A stretch of DNA of 64,000 nucleotides, taken from Tetrastigma voinierianum. Its lineage: Eukaryota; Streptophyta; Magnoliopsida; Vitales; Vitaceae. The translations under genes were made by a program, and so were the position numbers. The DNA is taken from NCBI GenBank assembly GCA_016808115.1, contig JAEQBH010004570.1, positions 115,813 through 179,812 of the forward strand. The letters are read 5' to 3'. Positions 60,503 through 64,000 of the stretch are shown in pieces; position 1 is the stretch's first letter; each line of letters begins with the position of its first letter. The notes under the pieces were generated by a model that did not search any database, had not been told where the DNA came from, and worked only from the letters and a program-made list of their open reading frames with translations.

Positions 60503-63276
60503 TTAATAAATTCCCATATGGAGAAGTGTAATTATGTCATTACATTTGCATCACATGTTCACACTACTTCCTTCTTCATCCTTACATAAATGTAAGTCCC
60601 TTAATCTGTCCATTAATTTAATATACTATATTAATAACTTTCTTTAACGTTAATTTTGAGAATCCAATTTGGAGAATTTATTAGAACAGAGAAGCATTAA
60701 TTTATCTCATTGAAACAATGTGATTAGATACCATATACCATATGTTGTCCAGTTATATATATACAAGTTGACTAATACAAATGGTAGAATTGATTTTTAA
60801 ACACCACCAAAATGGCTACTCCAGGCATTGAATTGCCTATATTTGAAGTATGAACACGGATATATCCTTACTGAATTATGGATGTTATTATAATAAATTC
60901 AAGAGCTGCCAAAGATGTTGCTAAGCATGGAGGTCAACTGTATCCTTTCATAAACATGCAAATGCCCTCTACTGAAATGTTTCGACTTTCTGTAACTGAC
61001 TGATTGGTGATGTTGGCTTCAATTAATTAAGCTTGAGTTAATTTTATAGAGTTTACTCATTCAAAAATTTAAGTTGACAGTTTTCCTTCTCTATTTATTC
61101 CAAGCTTCCATTAAGGACTTTATTGTTTGAGTAATTATGAATGCTAATAGTCATCCCAGATTTTGACTCCAAATGGATAAAAAAATGTGAGATGAAGAAT
61201 AAGCTGTTTCGCAGTCGAATTAACCCATGTAAGAGCAAAATATCACATCTTGATATGCAATTAAATAGGATAAAAAAAAAAAAAAAGAAGGCTACACTGT
61301 AGACATGCATTCAATTAGAAAGCTAAATTTATGCCAGTACTAGAGGTGCAAATATAATGAATGATTGAGTAAACAATGAAGGGTGAGGTGTAATGCAGTG
61401 GAGATTCTTAGCGTAAGGAAATTTGGGAGAGGAGGTGGTGAGAGGCATCGCAATGGGCAAGTCATAGCTGCCAGGCTAGGCAATATCTGTACTAGATAGA
61501 TACAAGCAGCATCCTATCAATTGCCTTTAACAAAATACTTTCATATTGGCTATGGACTTGGATATAGATAATTAATAGCTTCGATGTTTCCTTGTTTCTT
61601 GTGGCAATATTCTTTCGTATTCATTTTCTAATATCTTTCTCCACAACTGCACTACTTCTCCATGATCCGGCTGACCCCATCTTTTAGTTTATTTTATTGT
61701 TGGTTCGGTGAGCTTGGAAGATCATGGAGATATATCAAGCATGCCAGCAGTGAGAGACTTGGGAGAGCAAAAACAAGATACCCACTTAGTTTTTGAGATG
61801 AAACTAAGAAGGATATAAGAGCTAGCTAGCTAGCCTCATGATTAGAGAAATTCTAGAAGTTTCAATAAACACACAACATAAATGAATAACTTTTATTTTT
61901 TTGGCTGGCATGTGTATTGACAGGAAGGTGCGCTGGCTTAGAGTGAAAAGGAAGTTGTCCTTCCTCCTTAGAAGAGAGTATCAGTGATGCCATATACAAG
62001 CATGCGTGATGACTGATGTGGTGACACAGAACAAAAGATACAAAGGATAAAACAGGGGAAATATACACAAACCAGCGGTAATGGTGGTATGGGTAGCAGA
62101 GTAGTAGTAGTAGTACTAGTGATGTTTTTTGAGAACCACTTTGAGGCTGCAACTACACAGATGGGGCACACAAGGGACAAACATCAGCATGATCCTACCA
62201 AGGGATAACGACTTTAAGCCTAATCCACCAAATATTTGGGTTGAGTACATTAACCTTTACATCTCATCATATACTCTTTCGTTAACTCTAATACTCATTT
62301 GGGTCAACATTCTGGGGTTTTATTTATAATCATTTTAGATACAAAAAAAAAAGAAGGTAAAATCAAAAGGTCAATAGAGGGCTCTACATGTAGAGAAAAT
62401 TGTTTGCAATCAAGTCTAAAGAGTCCTCCGAGCTTTGAAATACATCTAATATAAGGAAAAGCCTATCCAGAATTTTAGAAAACCTTTCTTATTCATAGAT
62501 TTTTACAAACATCCATAAGATATTGTTTTATTGTGCTTAAAGATTTGTCAAGTTCTACAAAGAGTAATAAAATAATCTACCCATATAAATAACTTGATAT
62601 CCACTGAAAATATGAGTTTGTCGACAAACGCAGATCCTCATACCAATGATTCATGATCAATTCTACCATTAATTCAATTACTCCATGTTAATCATGAGAT
62701 AACAGTCCTGTTTTTTGAATCCATGGATCTCAGCCAAAACCTGATCTGTTTAATAAACATGACTATAGTAAGATTTAATCTTTCTCCAGCATTGTTACAA
62801 ATATTGATTAACCATCTTCTGCACACATATCTCCTTGTTTCTGCAATTGTCTGAGAGACGCTGATCCAACTCAATAATATCCATATCATTAGTTATAAAA
62901 GAGGTTGTTCATATTTGACTTAAAACAAAATTTCATTAATATTTTGAAATTTCATTAATTCAAAGTTAAAACCACAACAAAACGTCTTCGTAAACTTAGT
63001 TAAGAGATAAGAAATATATGATAACAGCTAAGAGATGTGACAAAATGATAATGTAATAAGGAAGCCATGGGGGAGTATGAGTTGAAGCATAAGAAATGAA
63101 TTGTCAACGCACTGTCCATGAGCCACACTGCCGTCCTCCCCCATAGAAAAGGTAAAATGTATAGTTAGCAACCGGTTTTCAAATTTATAAGCAATAACTT
63201 GGATGGAGGCATGGCCATTCCCAGCTAGGACAGCACATTCGAATACCAACAAAGTCAGGCTTCAAATTTAATGTGA

Positions 63277-63302
63277 ATATATATGTATATATATATATAT
63301 AT
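63277..63302. repeat. (TA)n microsatellite, interrupted
   Basis: ATATATATGTATATATATAT-type run with one interruption. Confidence 0.85.
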
Positions 63303-64000
63303 TAAGATTATAGTAAGAGATGGTGGGTTCACTGGTAAGTCCAATATTTTCCCAAAAAAGATAAAAGAAAATGGGTCGGGTGTTTCCAGCTGAATCCAGC
63401 CATACATTACATTGGTGAAAGTGTTAATGGGTTATGTCCGATCATAAATCCCAAATGAACAAAGTATAACAGATTTTTTTTTTTGGACAGCAAAAACAGA
63501 ACAGATTTGATATACTACGCTGAAACGGAAGTGAGCAAAACAGAAAGAACGGATGAGTTAAGAATTGTTAGGGACAGCACAAACAAAGCTTTTCAAGAAG
63601 CAAAGCGTAAAAGTGTTCACTTCGCAAATTTGAAAATAAAGACAAAAAACATATGAAAGATGAGAAATATATGTTAAGAAAAATAATTAGTTTAGTAAAG
63701 ATATTATATTCTTAACTAATTATATATATCATCTTAATTAGTTTAGATATATTATCTTAACTAATTATTTAAAGTAATATATATTATTAGTTACTTATAG
63801 TATTTTGAGGATTAAGATAATATTTTTATATGCAACCAATTATTAAATCATGTATTCTCATTGTTCTTTACTTTCTTATATATATATATATTTTTTAATT
63901 GATTCTAAATGGGAATAATGTTTTAGGTTATATGAAACCCATTATTTCATAAAGAATCCATGAAACCATCACAATTAAGTTTAAGAACATTTATTTATTT

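Larger units (their letters stand above)
59430..64000. other. Intergenic region, no gene recognised
   Basis: AT-rich, with short unsupported open frames on both strands. A cluster of overlapping GTCGACT units lies at 60283-60306, and TA microsatellites at 60451-60499 and 63277-63302. No transposon domain, tRNA or conserved exon was found. Confidence 0.6.

Noticed and set aside
61862..62180. Overlapping minus-strand frames near 62 kb
   Set aside because: No motif, no homologous text, no splice or promoter context; ordinary intergenic frames.

Overview
The window is plant nuclear DNA, most likely from a eudicot. The evidence is intron-containing Rab GTPase genes of plant subfamilies (RABC/Rab18 and RABE1/Rab8), a plant C2H2 zinc-finger gene of the ZAT type, an ankyrin-repeat gene, and nested plant LTR retrotransposons (Tat-type and Athila-type Ty3/Gypsy, Ty1/Copia), a hAT transposon, an L1-type LINE and MITEs. 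I do not assign a species.

Layout. (1) 1-5046 (+): the last five exons of a RABC (Rab18) GTPase, all in frame. (2) 5701-25588 (-): a RABE1 (Rab8) gene convergent with RABC. Its eight exons lie in two blocks (25588-23883 and 6517-5701), separated by a Tat-type Gypsy element of about 17 kb (about 6622-23830). A hAT transposon of about 5.7 kb (about 14709-20443) sits inside that element. (3) 25931-44779: a Copia element flanked by an exact AAAGG target duplication. An Athila element (26497-39780) interrupts its 5' LTR, and a probable solo LTR of about 1.95 kb (32264-34218) interrupts the Athila integrase. This is a three-level nest. (4) 44785-46235: AT-rich spacer with a tRNA-like (SINE-like) remnant and TA microsatellites. 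(5) 46236-54010 (-): a small ankyrin-repeat gene whose first intron holds a LINE (about 47640-51940), a tandem repeat of about 80 bp and a hAT-like MITE (52840-53554). (6) 54011-58487: AT-rich intergenic DNA with MITE remnants. (7) 58488-59307 (-): an intronless ZAT-type C2H2 zinc-finger gene with a TATA box. (8) 59308-64000: intergenic, no gene recognised.

Common thread. RABC reads cleanly. RABE1, the ankyrin gene and ZAT keep family-typical residues and mostly good splice sites, but need repeated one- or two-base frame changes. Indels without matching amino-acid decay suggest either residual long-read assembly error or very recent pseudogenisation; reads or transcripts would decide. The transposons are much more degraded, with stops and frameshifts throughout.

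I found no convincing unknown system. The least ordinary signals are the antisense plant-mobile-domain-like ORF of the Tat element, a similar ORF downstream of pol in the Athila element, CG-rich palindromic arrays in the Athila LTRs, a 150-bp AT-rich array inside the hAT element, and the nested insertions within introns of two housekeeping-type genes.
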